A DNA stretch of 64,000 nt from Scatolibacter rhodanostii (GCF_900197595.1 NZ_FZLO01000002.1:310001-374000), one strand, 5' to 3'. Numbered from the stretch's first letter, positions 26,342 to 34,318 are shown. The notes: generated by a model from the letters alone, not told the origin. Program-made: numbers and translations.

Positions 26342-27276
26342 TCGCTCACCCCATCTTTATCTAAAAAGTTTCGAATCAACTGGCAGGCCTTTTTGGCAGG
26401 TGTTCCTAACGTCATTGAGAAAAAACCGTGCAGGGCATTTTCCATACGATATTTTGTAACCTGACTACCTGCCGCACTGAGCTTGTCAGCATACATTTCA
26501 CCTTCATCACATAAAGGATCGAATTCAGCCGTAATCACCAATGTTTTGGGCTGACAAGAAAAATCTTCTGCCAGTAAAGGCGCAAAATAAGGCTGTGTTC
26601 TATCACCTGTGCCCGCATAAAGCTCTATATATTCTTGTATGCGTTCTGCCGTAAGAATGTAGTCTTTCCCATTTCTGTGTACTGATTCAAAAGGAGAAGT
26701 AACTGTATAATCATTATATAAAGCTGGATAGAGTAAAATCTGTGACACTGGCGTAAACTCACCCGAATCACGAGCTTTCAAGCTGATAGCAGCGGCTAGG
26801 TTGCCTCCAGCGCTATCACCCATCAATATTAATTTTTCGGAAGAAACCCCAAATAGAAACTCAGCGTTCTGATAGAAATATCGGCTGACTGCATAACAGT
26901 CTGTAAGCCCTGCCGGAAAAGGATGTTCTGGCGCAAGTCGGTAATCTACCGCTGCCACACGGCAATTCAGTTGACGTGCTAGCATAATACAGACACGATT
27001 ATAGCTGTCTACATTGCCCGAGACCCAGCCCCCGCCATGAAAGAACAAAATGACAGATTTGTCTTTCCAATTCTCAAGGGGATAATACATCCGAACAGGC
27101 ACCACGTGCTCTTCACAGACTACGTCAAAGTCAGCTCCACTAAAAGTTGGGTCTAATCGATGAAATTTCCCGATTTTTGAAAGCTGCCGCTGTAATTTAT
27201 AGATTCGCTGCACCTCCGGCTGATTTTCCGAAATCATCTTCAAGGCCGCTTCAATTGCTTTATTATGCATATCCAA
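26338..27276 (-). CDS. Alpha/beta hydrolase (HSL/Aes-type esterase)
   Basis: A 312-residue esterase of the hormone-sensitive-lipase family. The oxyanion motif FFHGGGWVSGN begins at residue 79, the nucleophile Ser155 is in LMGDSAGGNLAAA, the acid lies in TAEFDPLCDEG and the His in NALHGFFSM. A TTG at 27276 is 5 bases from GGAGG; an ATG two codons later is the alternative. It overlaps the acyltransferase-like gene by 4 bases, so hydrolysis and acyl transfer are produced together. Confidence 0.88.
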   Translation of the reverse strand: MDMHNKAIEAALKMISENQPEVQRIYKLQRQLSKIGKFHRLDPTFSGADFDVVCEEHVVPVRMYYPLENWKDKSVILFFHGGGWVSGNVDSYNRVCIMLARQLNCRVAAVDYRLAPEHPFPAGLTDCYAVSRYFYQNAEFLFGVSSEKLILMGDSAGGNLAAAISLKARDSGEFTPVSQILLYPALYNDYTVTSPFESVHRNGKDYILTAERIQEYIELYAGTGDRTQPYFAPLLAEDFSCQPKTLVITAEFDPLCDEGEMYADKLSAAGSQVTKYRMENALHGFFSMTLGTPAKKACQLIRNFLDKDGVSD

Positions 27277-27579
27277 AAGAGCCTCCCGGCAAAAGTGCCT
27301 TTTCTTAAAATTTATAGTAGAATCGATAGAGAAAGAATAAAGCTAACTTAGATTCAAGCTAGACTACTTCACCTTACTGTAAGAAAAAACAGCCGTTTTT
27401 CTTTCTCGACTTCGTGAAGTATTTCTGCTCTTTTTGCTAATTCTTTTTTCATTATATGGGATTCTTTGGGCTTTTTCAACTTTTTTTACTGGATTTTTAC
27501 CTTTATTAAGGAGATTTAAGATTTCTGTAATATAAATTTTCGGCTTATTGGGGCTTGATTTGAAAACTAAATCTGATAG

Positions 27580-27615
27580 AGCATAAGAATATTCTTAGTA
27601 AAATATTCTTATGCT
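27580..27615. repeat. 14-bp perfect inverted repeat in a 500-base gap
   Basis: AGCATAAGAATATT (27580-27593) and AATATTCTTATGCT (27602-27615) form a perfect stem with an 8-base loop. On the plus strand AGTGTTCGC then TTTTTT follows, so it could be a terminator remnant. The rest of 27277-27784 is AT-rich with no gene; it holds the esterase-operon upstream region and the ddh terminator. Confidence 0.6.
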
Positions 27616-27716
27616 AGTGTTCGCTTTTTTAATAAAGCTAGTCTCCCCTGACATTATCCCCGTTGAAAAAATAAAAGAGTTGCTATTCGACATGCGATGG
27701 CTATTTATCATAAAAA

Positions 27717-27751
27717 AAGGACGGCAGGATATACTCTGCTGTCCTTTTCTA
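27717..27751. terminator. ddh: Terminator after meso-DAP dehydrogenase
   Basis: AAAGGAC.GCAG and CTGC.GTCCTTT form an imperfect stem. On the minus strand it is followed by TTTTTTTATG, serving the dehydrogenase gene; TTTTCTATC follows on plus. Confidence 0.78.
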
Positions 27752-27784
27752 TCTAAATTATTACTGCTCGTTTTGCTATCCTGT

Positions 27785-28684
27785 TTATACCAATGCTGCT
27801 ACCAGCGCTTCTCTGTCACCGGGCAATAAATCAATGACCGGAATCTCAATCATGGTGTATGCTCCTGGTTTTTGCTTGGTCACCGCTCTAGCGCAAGCAA
27901 CCAAAACCTGTGAGGTTAGCGCCGGATTATTAATTGTCATGTTGAACTCAAAAATCTGGTTGTCTGTTTCGCCTGAAACACCTTTTCTCACCATATGAAC
28001 CCCATGACCTTTATCAATCACTGTGTTGATATCGGATACTTCAATGACATGAGTTTCATCGTGCGTAAAATATGCATCGCCTTTTATTCCCTTTTCAACG
28101 TCTGCAAAAACGGCATTCTCTTCCAGTTCAACATAGACCATTCTTCTGTGGACACCGGTGCCCAGCGGAATGGTCATAGACAGTGCGCCTTTAACCCCCG
28201 CAACTGCTTTTGCCGCTACGGTATGTCCCATGCTCATACCGGGTCCAAAATTTGTATAAGTAATACCTTTTGGTGCACAAGCCTGCATCAGTGTTCTCAC
28301 AATAGAATCGCTGCCGGGGTCCCAACCGGCTGACAGAATCGCCGCTGCGCCTGAAGCCTTTGCTGCTTTATCCAAATTACGGCGCAACTCTACAATAGAG
28401 GTATGAATATCAAAGCTATCTACTGTACAAATGCCCATTGCCAAAAATTTTTCAGCATTTTCCTGCACACTTCGTGTGGGTGTGCAGAGAAGAGCAACAT
28501 CCACCTTGCCCAGCTCACTGATATCATCTGTTACTTTTATATCTTGCAGTTCTTTTGGTTGCTCTCCACCAATCGTTCTGCGAACGATTCCGGCAAGCTC
28601 CATATCTTCTGCTGCCTCTACTGCTTCAACTGCATATTTCCCGATATTTCCATATCCCACAATTGCAATACGAATTTTTTCCAT
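27785..28684 (-). CDS. ddh: meso-Diaminopimelate dehydrogenase
   Basis: A 299-residue NADPH enzyme that makes meso-DAP directly from tetrahydrodipicolinate, giving the wall crosslinker and lysine precursor in one step. The Rossmann motif RIAIVGYGNIGKYAVEAVEAAEDMELAGIVRR, TVDSFDIHTSIVELRRNLDKAAK and SAGWDPGSDSIVRTLMQACAPKGITYTNFGPGMSMGH are diagnostic. The start MEKIRIAIVG was chosen over one ten codons upstream because AAGGA precedes it. It stands alone, with a terminator downstream. Confidence 0.94.
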   Translation of the reverse strand: MEKIRIAIVGYGNIGKYAVEAVEAAEDMELAGIVRRTIGGEQPKELQDIKVTDDISELGKVDVALLCTPTRSVQENAEKFLAMGICTVDSFDIHTSIVELRRNLDKAAKASGAAAILSAGWDPGSDSIVRTLMQACAPKGITYTNFGPGMSMGHTVAAKAVAGVKGALSMTIPLGTGVHRRMVYVELEENAVFADVEKGIKGDAYFTHDETHVIEVSDINTVIDKGHGVHMVRKGVSGETDNQIFEFNMTINNPALTSQVLVACARAVTKQKPGAYTMIEIPVIDLLPGDREALVAALV

Positions 28685-28799
28685 TCTACACTCGTTCCTT
28701 TCCAATCTATACATGATTTTTGGCTTGTCCTATAAATTAATCTTCAATTTATTTTATGTCTTGTACTACAGCTTGTCAAGAATTTTTACATCTACTAAA

Positions 28800-28840
28800 A
28801 CAAAAGAACCTCACACGCAAATTGCGTATAAAGGTTCTTA
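28800..28840 (-). terminator. Terminator after tRNA-Arg
   Basis: AAGAACCT pairs with AGGTTCTT around an inner ACGCAA/TTGCGT stem; TTGTTTTAG follows on the minus strand, just past the tRNA 3' end. Confidence 0.8.
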
Positions 28841-28842
28841 CT

Positions 28843-28919
28843 TGGTGCGCCTGACAGAATTCGAATCTGCGGCCTTTGGAGTCGGAGTCCAACGCTCTAT
28901 CCAGCTGAGCTACAGACGC
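28843..28919 (-). tRNA. tRNA-Arg (anticodon CCG)
   Basis: The minus strand folds as a cloverleaf: acceptor GCGTCTG/CAGGCGC, D arm AGCTCAGCTGGATAGAGC, anticodon stem TTGGA/TCCAA with loop CTCCGAC (anticodon CCG, reading CGG), and T loop TTCGAAT. CCA is encoded. 77 bases. Confidence 0.95.
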
Positions 28920-29258
28920 ATATAAAACAGAAACCCACCTAGCAGTATCCACTTCTATAGAAAGCGAGCAACTTTTTATTCATTTTCCATCCGTCTTCAA
29001 GTTCTCTTTTGCGATACTTTACATAACTCCTTGTCGGTCCTATACAACTCAACTCCTGCGACAAAATGCTCTCATCCATCGAACAATTCTATCACAGTTA
29101 TCAGAGTCTATCGCTCGCCTAGCTTAACTCCAAGACAAATCAATAAATCGAGTAATTGGGTTTAAGCAGCACTCAACGTTGTATATTATAGCACACCTAC
29201 TGATAAAAAAGAAAGAAAAATTTTGGAACGACACCATCATGTCAAAATCATAAGCCTA
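28920..29258 (-). other. Gap upstream of tRNA-Arg, leader region
   Basis: This 339-base gap contains a TATAAT on the minus strand at 29190-29185 (CTATAATATAC) that may start the tRNA-Arg transcript, leaving a leader of about 260 bases. Within it a frame of 46 codons opens at an ATG near 29081 without a ribosome binding site; I do not call it a gene. Nothing else is recognised. Confidence 0.35.
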
Positions 29259-29669
29259 TTAAAATTCCAAATCATCCATATCAAACTTCTGCTTCAACTC
29301 TTCTACCCATTCATCTGTTTCTTCTGGACTCAAAGAACGCATTAGTGCAATTACAGATTTTTCTTTACTGGATAAATCGCCAATCTTGTGAGGATTATCT
29401 CGAATAATTCTGCGCGGGCGTCGACTATTCGCATCAGAAAACATACTGACAACTTCTTCTTCCAGCAGAGAATGTACCGGAACATCCAATATCTGAGCAA
29501 GTGACTTTAGTGTATGAATATCGGGTGTAGTTTTGCCTGTTTCGTAATAGGTATAGGTAGAACGATTAATATTGAGTGCGTCTGCCAAATTTTGCTGCGT
29601 ATACCCTGCCTTTAATCTAAGCTTTCTTAGCATGTTGCCCAAAGTAGTTTTTTCATTTTTGTTAATCAT
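29259..29669 (-). CDS. XRE-family helix-turn-helix regulator
   Basis: A 136-residue regulator. The HTH_3 domain spans residues 9-67 (LGNMLRKLRLKAGYTQQNLADALNINRSTYTYYETGKTTPDIHTLKSLAQILD), with a clear recognition helix RSTYTYYETG. The C-terminal half SSKEKSVIALMRSLSPEETDEWVEELKQKF is helical and may dimerise. The start MINKNEKTT is placed by AGGTG upstream; the frame opens 7 codons earlier. Two direct repeats, TTACCATAGAAA, lie just upstream and could be its operators. Confidence 0.88.
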   Translation of the reverse strand: MINKNEKTTLGNMLRKLRLKAGYTQQNLADALNINRSTYTYYETGKTTPDIHTLKSLAQILDVPVHSLLEEEVVSMFSDANSRRPRRIIRDNPHKIGDLSSKEKSVIALMRSLSPEETDEWVEELKQKFDMDDLEF

Positions 29670-29683
29670 TATTATGCACCTGC

Positions 29684-29714
29684 TTACCATAGAAATTTTA
29701 TATTACCATAGAAA
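29684..29714. promoter_or_regulatory. Direct repeats upstream of the XRE regulator
   Basis: TTACCATAGAAA occurs at 29684-29695 and again at 29703-29714, 19 bases apart start to start, right at the upstream edge of the regulator gene. Such spacing suits two regulator dimers on one face of the DNA. An autoregulatory role is inference. Confidence 0.5.
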
Positions 29715-29926
29715 AATCAAATATATCATATTATTTTTTCCATTTATGAAATATATCAAAAGAAATTAATTATTTCATTATTATACCGTGGTTTCATAAA
29801 TTTTAGTACCAAATTCGACAAAAGACTACAAAAGTCGACTTCTATTTTTCTTTTTAGATTATTTGGATAAATTTTCCAATTTTGTAGTAATATCGACAGC
29901 TTAAGTAAAAAATATTCACACAATTA

Positions 29927-29955
29927 TTGACTTGACCAAATTTTGGTGTTATAAT
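29927..29955 (+). promoter_or_regulatory. Promoter of tRNA-Gly(CCC)
   Basis: TTGACT (29927-29932) and TATAAT (29950-29955) are 17 bases apart, about 110 bases before the tRNA. The surrounding gap 29770-30064 is otherwise AT-rich and empty. Confidence 0.8.
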
Positions 29956-30064
29956 ATGTCTAAAATATTGTTTTGTATACAGCCTGATTTGAGAAAAGCA
30001 ATTTTCAATAGACGAATCTCACCACGGTCTGATAAAAAATATTGCCCTTTATGATCTTACTTTT

Positions 30065-30139
30065 GCGGGTATAGTTCAATGGTAGAGCGCCACCTTCCCA
30101 AGGTGGATGTTGCGAGTTCGAGTCTCGTTACCCGCTCCA
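30065..30139 (+). tRNA. tRNA-Gly (anticodon CCC)
   Basis: Acceptor GCGGGTA/TACCCGC, D arm AGTTCAATGGTAGAG, anticodon stem CCACC/GGTGG with loop TTCCCAA (anticodon CCC, reading GGG), T loop TTCGAGT, encoded CCA. 75 bases. Confidence 0.95.
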
Positions 30140-30259
30140 ACGTTCAGAGTAGGTACAACAGAATACCCTTGTGTGCCTATATATCTCTTTTTTAGCCATT
30201 GCAGCAAAACTTCTATCCTGACCTAAAAATCTTCATCAAAGATAATTTCACTTTAACTG

Positions 30260-30288
30260 ACCTCCTATCCTTTCAGGAGGTTTTTCTG
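30260..30288 (+). terminator. Terminator in the gap after tRNA-Gly(CCC)
   Basis: ACCTCCT (30260-30266) pairs with AGGAGGT (30275-30281), followed by TTTTTCTG. It lies 120 bases after the tRNA. The rest of the gap 30140-30488 holds a TATAAT at 30383-30388 that may serve the next gene, without a clear -35 element. Confidence 0.65.
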
Positions 30289-30488
30289 TAATATAAAAAA
30301 ACATGCAAACGAATTTCACTTTCTTCCTCCTAAATTGAAATATATTACACAAAAAAGACTATTCTTTTTGCGTTTCATCATATATAATAGAGATGTATAC
30401 ATGATTCATTTGTGATTGACGGCGTATGCTTTTGTCATCAGTATGAATCTTTCTCTATTTAAATTAAGCGATAATTGAAAGGATGGTT

Positions 30489-30887
30489 ATGATGATGAGT
30501 ATATTGAAAAATATAGGGAAATCTGTCGAAAGAGTAATCGACAAAATTGAGCAGAAAAATCACTTAGCCGCTCAGGTTAATCGAATTCGTAGTATTATGA
30601 AAAGAGAGCAAAAAGCGGCAGAAAAAGAATATATTACGCTTGGACGCTACTATTATCAAAATCTAAGAGACGAAAACAATGCTGTTACTGAAAAGCATTG
30701 CGCTGAAATCGATCAGCTCGAAAAGAAGATTCACGCTGCCATGGATGAACTCGAAAAGACCTATTACGAAGCAGCTAAACATGATGAAGATTCTAGCGAA
30801 GAAATTTCTCTCGAAGATGTTGTTGTCTTAGACGAACCGCCTGTTTTAGAAAATACGGACCTGCCATTTGCAGATTCCGAGAAGTAA
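30489..30887 (+). CDS. Hypothetical coiled-coil protein
   Basis: I do not recognise a domain. The 132-residue product is helical and charged through about residue 100 (HLAAQVNRIRSIMKREQKAAEKEYITLGRYYYQNL; EIDQLEKKIHAAMDELEKTYYEAA), suggesting a coiled coil, with an acidic proline-containing tail. The start is one of several ATGs in a row; 30489 has AAAGG 6 bases upstream. The next gene, a CpXC protein, starts 22 bases later on the same strand, so they probably share a message. Confidence 0.7.
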   Translation: MMMSILKNIGKSVERVIDKIEQKNHLAAQVNRIRSIMKREQKAAEKEYITLGRYYYQNLRDENNAVTEKHCAEIDQLEKKIHAAMDELEKTYYEAAKHDEDSSEEISLEDVVVLDEPPVLENTDLPFADSEK

Positions 30888-30909
30888 AATTTCAAGAAGG
30901 GTTAATGCA

Positions 30910-31542
30910 ATGGCAAATGAAACGATTAAAGAGGTTGTGTGCCCCAGATGCGGTGAAACGCAAGAGCACAAAATCTACTTACAGATTTATACGGCGAAAG
31001 ATCCTGCTGTTAAACAGCAAATTTTGAAAGAGACCTTTTTTAACTGGGAATGTCCTAAATGTGGTTATGTGGCAGACATGACTTACCCTTGTCTATTTAT
31101 GGATATCAAATTTAGATATGCTCTGCTATTTATGCCTGTTGGCAATGTACCACTACCAGAACTACCTGAACAGCTCAGCGGCTACACAAAAAGAATTGTA
31201 CGGACGCCTGCCGAACTAAAAGAAAAACTATTGATTTTTGATAGTGGGCATAATGATGTTGCTTTAGAACTCGTTAAAAATGCACTTTGTACAACAGTTT
31301 TGAGCAAGTATAAGGTCACTAAACTCAAAGCTCTCTTTAGCAGAGAAAAGGACGGCGAATTTGAGTTTGCACTTTTTATCCCTGATAAAAAAGAACCGAT
31401 TTATCATGTCCTCCGCTCAGAAATCTATCAAGAATCTCTTTCTATCCTTGATACCCTTGGATTTGAAGAAAAAGAAGAATTTTTGCAAGTGAATGCTAAA
31501 CTTGCCACTAAGCTTTTAGCTGAATATGAACAACTTGAATAA
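30910..31542 (+). CDS. CpXC domain protein
   Basis: The start MANETIKEVVCPRCGETQEHKIYLQIYTAKDPAVKQQILKETFFNWECPKCGY gives 210 residues with AAGGG upstream; the frame opens earlier inside the preceding gene. The two CPxC knuckles (Cys11/14 and Cys48/51) define the CpXC family, probably a zinc-binding fold. The following 150 residues lack known motifs. Its function is unknown. A terminator follows at once. Confidence 0.85.
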   Translation: MANETIKEVVCPRCGETQEHKIYLQIYTAKDPAVKQQILKETFFNWECPKCGYVADMTYPCLFMDIKFRYALLFMPVGNVPLPELPEQLSGYTKRIVRTPAELKEKLLIFDSGHNDVALELVKNALCTTVLSKYKVTKLKALFSREKDGEFEFALFIPDKKEPIYHVLRSEIYQESLSILDTLGFEEKEEFLQVNAKLATKLLAEYEQLE

Positions 31543-31562
31543 AACAAATAGATATAAATATC

Positions 31563-31593
31563 GACCTCACATATACAATGTGAGGTCTTTTTA
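31563..31593 (+). terminator. Terminator after the CpXC gene
   Basis: GACCTCAC (31563-31570) and GTGAGGTC (31580-31587) form a perfect 8-bp stem; TTTTTATTC follows. Convergent trpS ends 40 bases further on. Confidence 0.85.
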
Positions 31594-31633
31594 TTCTCAC
31601 AATCACCAATACTTAAACAAATGTCGCTCTTCT

Positions 31634-32641
31634 TTACTTTTTAGGAAGAAAGCCTACTTTTTTCATCACTTTAGAGAGTGTTTTTCTGGCAATGGAAGAA
31701 GCCTCTGGTGCACTCTTGCTAAAGCAATCTTCTAAATAAGCCTTATCTGCTAATAGTTTTTTGTAATTCTCTTGGATAGGACGAAGCTTTTCTACCACAG
31801 ATTCACCAACAGCTACCTTAAAGTCGCCATAACCTTTTCCTTCAAACTCTTTTTCTATTGCGGCAAAATCAAGGCCTGTCATTAGCGAATAAATCTCCAT
31901 CAAATTGTTGATTCCATCTTTGCCTTCGGCACAGTAGACTTTCGCTTCACTGTCTGTCACGGCCCGCTTGAACTTACGCATGATATCATCAGGGCTGTCT
32001 AAAAGTGAAACAAACGCATTCACGTTTTCATCCGATTTAGACATCTTCTTAGTAGGATTTTGTAACGATTTTATTCTTGAACCTTTTGCTGCAATCAAAG
32101 GTTCTGGAACGACAAAGGTGGGAGAATACGTTGCATTAAAGCGTTCGGCAATATTACGGGTCAATTCGATATGCTGTTTTTGGTCATGCCCTACCGGAAC
32201 ATATTCTGCATTATAGAGCAGAATATCGGCAGCCATTAGACTGGGATAAGTGAACAATCCGGCATTGACATTATCGGTATGTGCGGCTGATTTATCTTTG
32301 AACTGTGTCATACGGGACAATTCCCCAAACTGGGTATAACAATTAAGCACCCATGCCATTTGTGAGTGCTCTGGAACCTGACTTTGAATGAAAAAAAGAC
32401 TTTTTTGCGGATCAATGCCAATAGCCAACATCAGCGCATAAGAACTCAAAATAGTCTTTCTGAAAGCAGCAGCCTCCTGTCGAACGGTAATAGCGTGCAA
32501 ATCAGCAAGACCATAAACGCACTCATATTCATCTTGCAACTCCACAAATCGTTTCAGCGCACCCAAATAATTCCCCAACGTAAATACACCCGTTGGCTGG
32601 ATAAGACTGACAATACGCTTCTTTTTTTCTATTGACTCCAT
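31634..32641 (-). CDS. trpS: Tryptophanyl-tRNA synthetase
   Basis: A 335-residue class I synthetase. The start MESIEKKKRIVSLIQPTGVFTLGNYLGALK has GGGAGG upstream; the frame continues 17 codons further up into the aminotransferase end. PTGVFTLGNYLGAL is the HIGH-equivalent, and NPTKKMSKSDENVNAFVSLLD holds KMSKS. PVGHDQKQHIELTRNIAERFN is the Trp-binding part. It is the second gene after the aminotransferase (25-base gap) and so lies under the same structured leader. Confidence 0.95.
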   Translation of the reverse strand: MESIEKKKRIVSLIQPTGVFTLGNYLGALKRFVELQDEYECVYGLADLHAITVRQEAAAFRKTILSSYALMLAIGIDPQKSLFFIQSQVPEHSQMAWVLNCYTQFGELSRMTQFKDKSAAHTDNVNAGLFTYPSLMAADILLYNAEYVPVGHDQKQHIELTRNIAERFNATYSPTFVVPEPLIAAKGSRIKSLQNPTKKMSKSDENVNAFVSLLDSPDDIMRKFKRAVTDSEAKVYCAEGKDGINNLMEIYSLMTGLDFAAIEKEFEGKGYGDFKVAVGESVVEKLRPIQENYKKLLADKAYLEDCFSKSAPEASSIARKTLSKVMKKVGFLPKK

Positions 32642-32666
32642 AATAAAACTTGCCTCCCAAATTGTT

Positions 32667-33842
32667 TTAAAGCAATGACCCCAGCCGTTCAATTCCTAAC
32701 AAAAGCTGTTCGTCTGTTGGCGTAGAAAAATTAATTCTAAAAGAAGAACAAGGTTGATTTTCGTCTGTTAAAAAGGCTGTACCTGGCACTACGCAGACTT
32801 TTTCCGCCAATGCCTTTTGTATATACTCATACATATCAATCTGTTCTGGTAGCGTGCACCATGCAAACAGTCCGCCTTCTATAGCGTTCCATTTGATTTG
32901 CTTAGGCCGCAAATATTTTTCCATTGCATCTGTCAATATTTGTGCTTTGCGCCGGTATATTTGTTGCAGATTTTTTATATGCGCTGAAAAATCATACTTT
33001 GTCATAAATTCATGGCAAACAATCTGTCCCCACATATTGGTGTGAACATCTTCTCCTTGTTTGCAAACCACCATCTTGCTGACAAGTTCTTCAGGAGCAG
33101 CTACATAACCTACTCTGATGCCCGGCGCAATCACTTTAGAAAATGAACCTACATAAACAACAATACCATCTTCATCAAATGTTTTAATGGCAGGTACTTC
33201 TTCCCCTGCAAATCGCAAGTCTCCATAAGGGTTGTCCTCTAAAATCAAGACCCCATATTGGCGACACAACTCATATACTTTTTTCCTCTTGGCAAGACTC
33301 ATCGTCACACCGGATGGATTTTGAAAATTGGGGATTGTATAGAAATATTTAATATTTTTATGTGTTTGCAATGCCGCTTCCAATTTATCTATATTGACTC
33401 CATCGGATTCAACCTCAACGCCCACTAAATTTGCCTGAAAGGAACGAAAACTATTCAGAGAACCAATAAAACTTGGTGCTTCGCACAGCACTACATCATT
33501 TTTATTGAGCACCGATTTTGTCAGCAAATCCATTGCCTGTTGTGCTCCGCTTGTAATCAGCAAGCTATCTTTTTGTTTATAGAGTAATCTTTCACCGAGA
33601 TATGAAATCAGAAAATTCCGCAAAGGTAAATAGCCCTCTGTTGTGCCGTACTGCAAAACAGATATAGGGCTTTCTATCAGCAGCTTTTGTGATATTTCGG
33701 CTATCGCTTCCACCGGAAAGGCATCCGGCGCAGGGTTTCCCGCTGAAAGGGCAATATATTCAGGATTTGCTGAATATTTGAATATCTCTCTAATAGCAGA
33801 AGGTTTTAAATTCTGCACCCTGTCAGAAAAAGAATACTTCAC
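32667..33842 (-). CDS. PLP-dependent aminotransferase (class I/II, LysN/MocR-like)
   Basis: A 391-residue fold-type I aminotransferase. VQNLKPSAIREIFKYSANPEYIALSAGNPAPDAFP, VLQYGTTEGYLPLRNFL and LITSGAQQAMDLLTK place it with 2-aminoadipate/aromatic aminotransferases related to MocR C-terminal domains, without the HTH part. The Schiff-base lysine is in VYVGSFSKVIAPGIRVGYVAAP. The substrate is uncertain; co-transcription with trpS hints at aromatic amino acids but this is only inference. Its leader contains a terminator. Confidence 0.87.
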   Translation of the reverse strand: MKYSFSDRVQNLKPSAIREIFKYSANPEYIALSAGNPAPDAFPVEAIAEISQKLLIESPISVLQYGTTEGYLPLRNFLISYLGERLLYKQKDSLLITSGAQQAMDLLTKSVLNKNDVVLCEAPSFIGSLNSFRSFQANLVGVEVESDGVNIDKLEAALQTHKNIKYFYTIPNFQNPSGVTMSLAKRKKVYELCRQYGVLILEDNPYGDLRFAGEEVPAIKTFDEDGIVVYVGSFSKVIAPGIRVGYVAAPEELVSKMVVCKQGEDVHTNMWGQIVCHEFMTKYDFSAHIKNLQQIYRRKAQILTDAMEKYLRPKQIKWNAIEGGLFAWCTLPEQIDMYEYIQKALAEKVCVVPGTAFLTDENQPCSSFRINFSTPTDEQLLLGIERLGSLL

Positions 33843-33855
33843 AAAGATACCTCCA

Positions 33856-33899
33856 AAAAGAAAAATAAAAATCTCCTATCCTATGGCGAGGACAGGAGA
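33856..33899 (-). terminator. Terminator in the aminotransferase-trpS leader
   Basis: In the gene direction TCTCCTGTCCT (33899-33889) pairs with AGGATAGGAGA (33882-33872) with one G-T pair over a 6-base loop; TTTTTATTTTTC follows. It lies between the promoter and the ribosome binding site, so it can only be an attenuator. Confidence 0.85.
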
Positions 33900-34030
33900 A
33901 TCCGAGGGTAGCCAAAAGGAAAGAAAGGCTAGTTGTATATTATCCTCAGATTAAATTGACACAGCAACTATAAACCAGTGCTGAGGAATTCACTTGGATA
34001 AAAGAAAGAAAAAATTTGTTCTCTGCAGAA
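33856..34030 (-). promoter_or_regulatory. Structured leader of the aminotransferase-trpS operon
   Basis: About 175 bases of leader between a strong promoter and the attenuator. Three copies of complementary six-mers allow switching: CCTCAG (33986-33981) can pair with CTGAGG (33949-33944), which can instead pair with CCTCGG (33907-33902). A TAGCC/GGCTA hairpin and a CAGC/GCTG hairpin also form. It has no T-box core and matches no riboswitch class I can recognise. The ligand or factor is unknown. Confidence 0.55.
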
Positions 34031-34033
34031 TAT

Positions 34034-34062
34034 ATTATATTAGTTAACCGATAATTTGTCAA
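34034..34062 (-). promoter_or_regulatory. Promoter of the aminotransferase-trpS operon
   Basis: On the minus strand consensus TTGACA (34062-34057) and TATAAT (34039-34034) are exactly 17 bases apart, about 190 bases upstream of the first gene. Confidence 0.88.
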
Positions 34063-34137
34063 TATTTTTTAACGGCTATAAAGAATCCCTTCTAGGCCAA
34101 TTAGTTAGCTTAATGTAAAGAAAAAGAAAAAAGAGTA

Positions 34138-34166
34138 TTGACAAATCCCTCTTCATAGGCTAGAAT
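34138..34166 (+). promoter_or_regulatory. Promoter of tRNA-Gly(GCC)
   Basis: TTGACA (34138-34143) and TAGAAT (34161-34166) with a 17-base spacer lie 30 bases before the tRNA. Confidence 0.85.
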
Positions 34167-34196
34167 ATTAAAGCAGTTAAAAAACCGCTGAAAAAT

Positions 34197-34272
34197 GCGG
34201 GCGTAGCTCATCTGGTAGAGCGCCACCTTGCCAAGGTGGAGGTAGCGAGTTCGAGCCTCGTCGCCCGCTCCA
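34197..34272 (+). tRNA. tRNA-Gly (anticodon GCC)
   Basis: Acceptor GCGGGCG/CGCCCGC, D arm AGCTCATCTGGTAGAG, anticodon stem CCACC/GGTGG with loop TTGCCAA (anticodon GCC, reading GGC/GGT), T loop TTCGAGC, encoded CCA. 76 bases. It differs from the 30 kb tRNA-Gly at many positions, so it is not a recent copy. Confidence 0.95.
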
Positions 34273-34280
34273 AATTATTT

Positions 34281-34318
34281 ATGAAGAAAGCCAATTCTGA
34301 AAAGGATTGGCTTTCTTT
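34281..34318 (+). terminator. Terminator after tRNA-Gly(GCC)
   Basis: AAAGCCAAT pairs with ATTGGCTTT over a 10-base loop; CTTTGC follows. It separates the tRNA from the GNAT gene. Confidence 0.78.

Noticed and set aside
27611-27829. 72-codon plus-strand frame overlapping the ddh terminator
   Set aside because: It runs through a terminator hairpin and into the antisense of ddh, with no ribosome binding site.
28942-29081. 46-codon frame upstream of tRNA-Arg on the minus strand
   Set aside because: No ribosome binding site and no recognisable similarity; kept only as a remark.
33960-34010. GTG-initiated leader peptide before the aminotransferase (possible amino acid attenuator)
   Set aside because: There is no ribosome binding site and the frame has no Trp codons or other run of regulatory codons.
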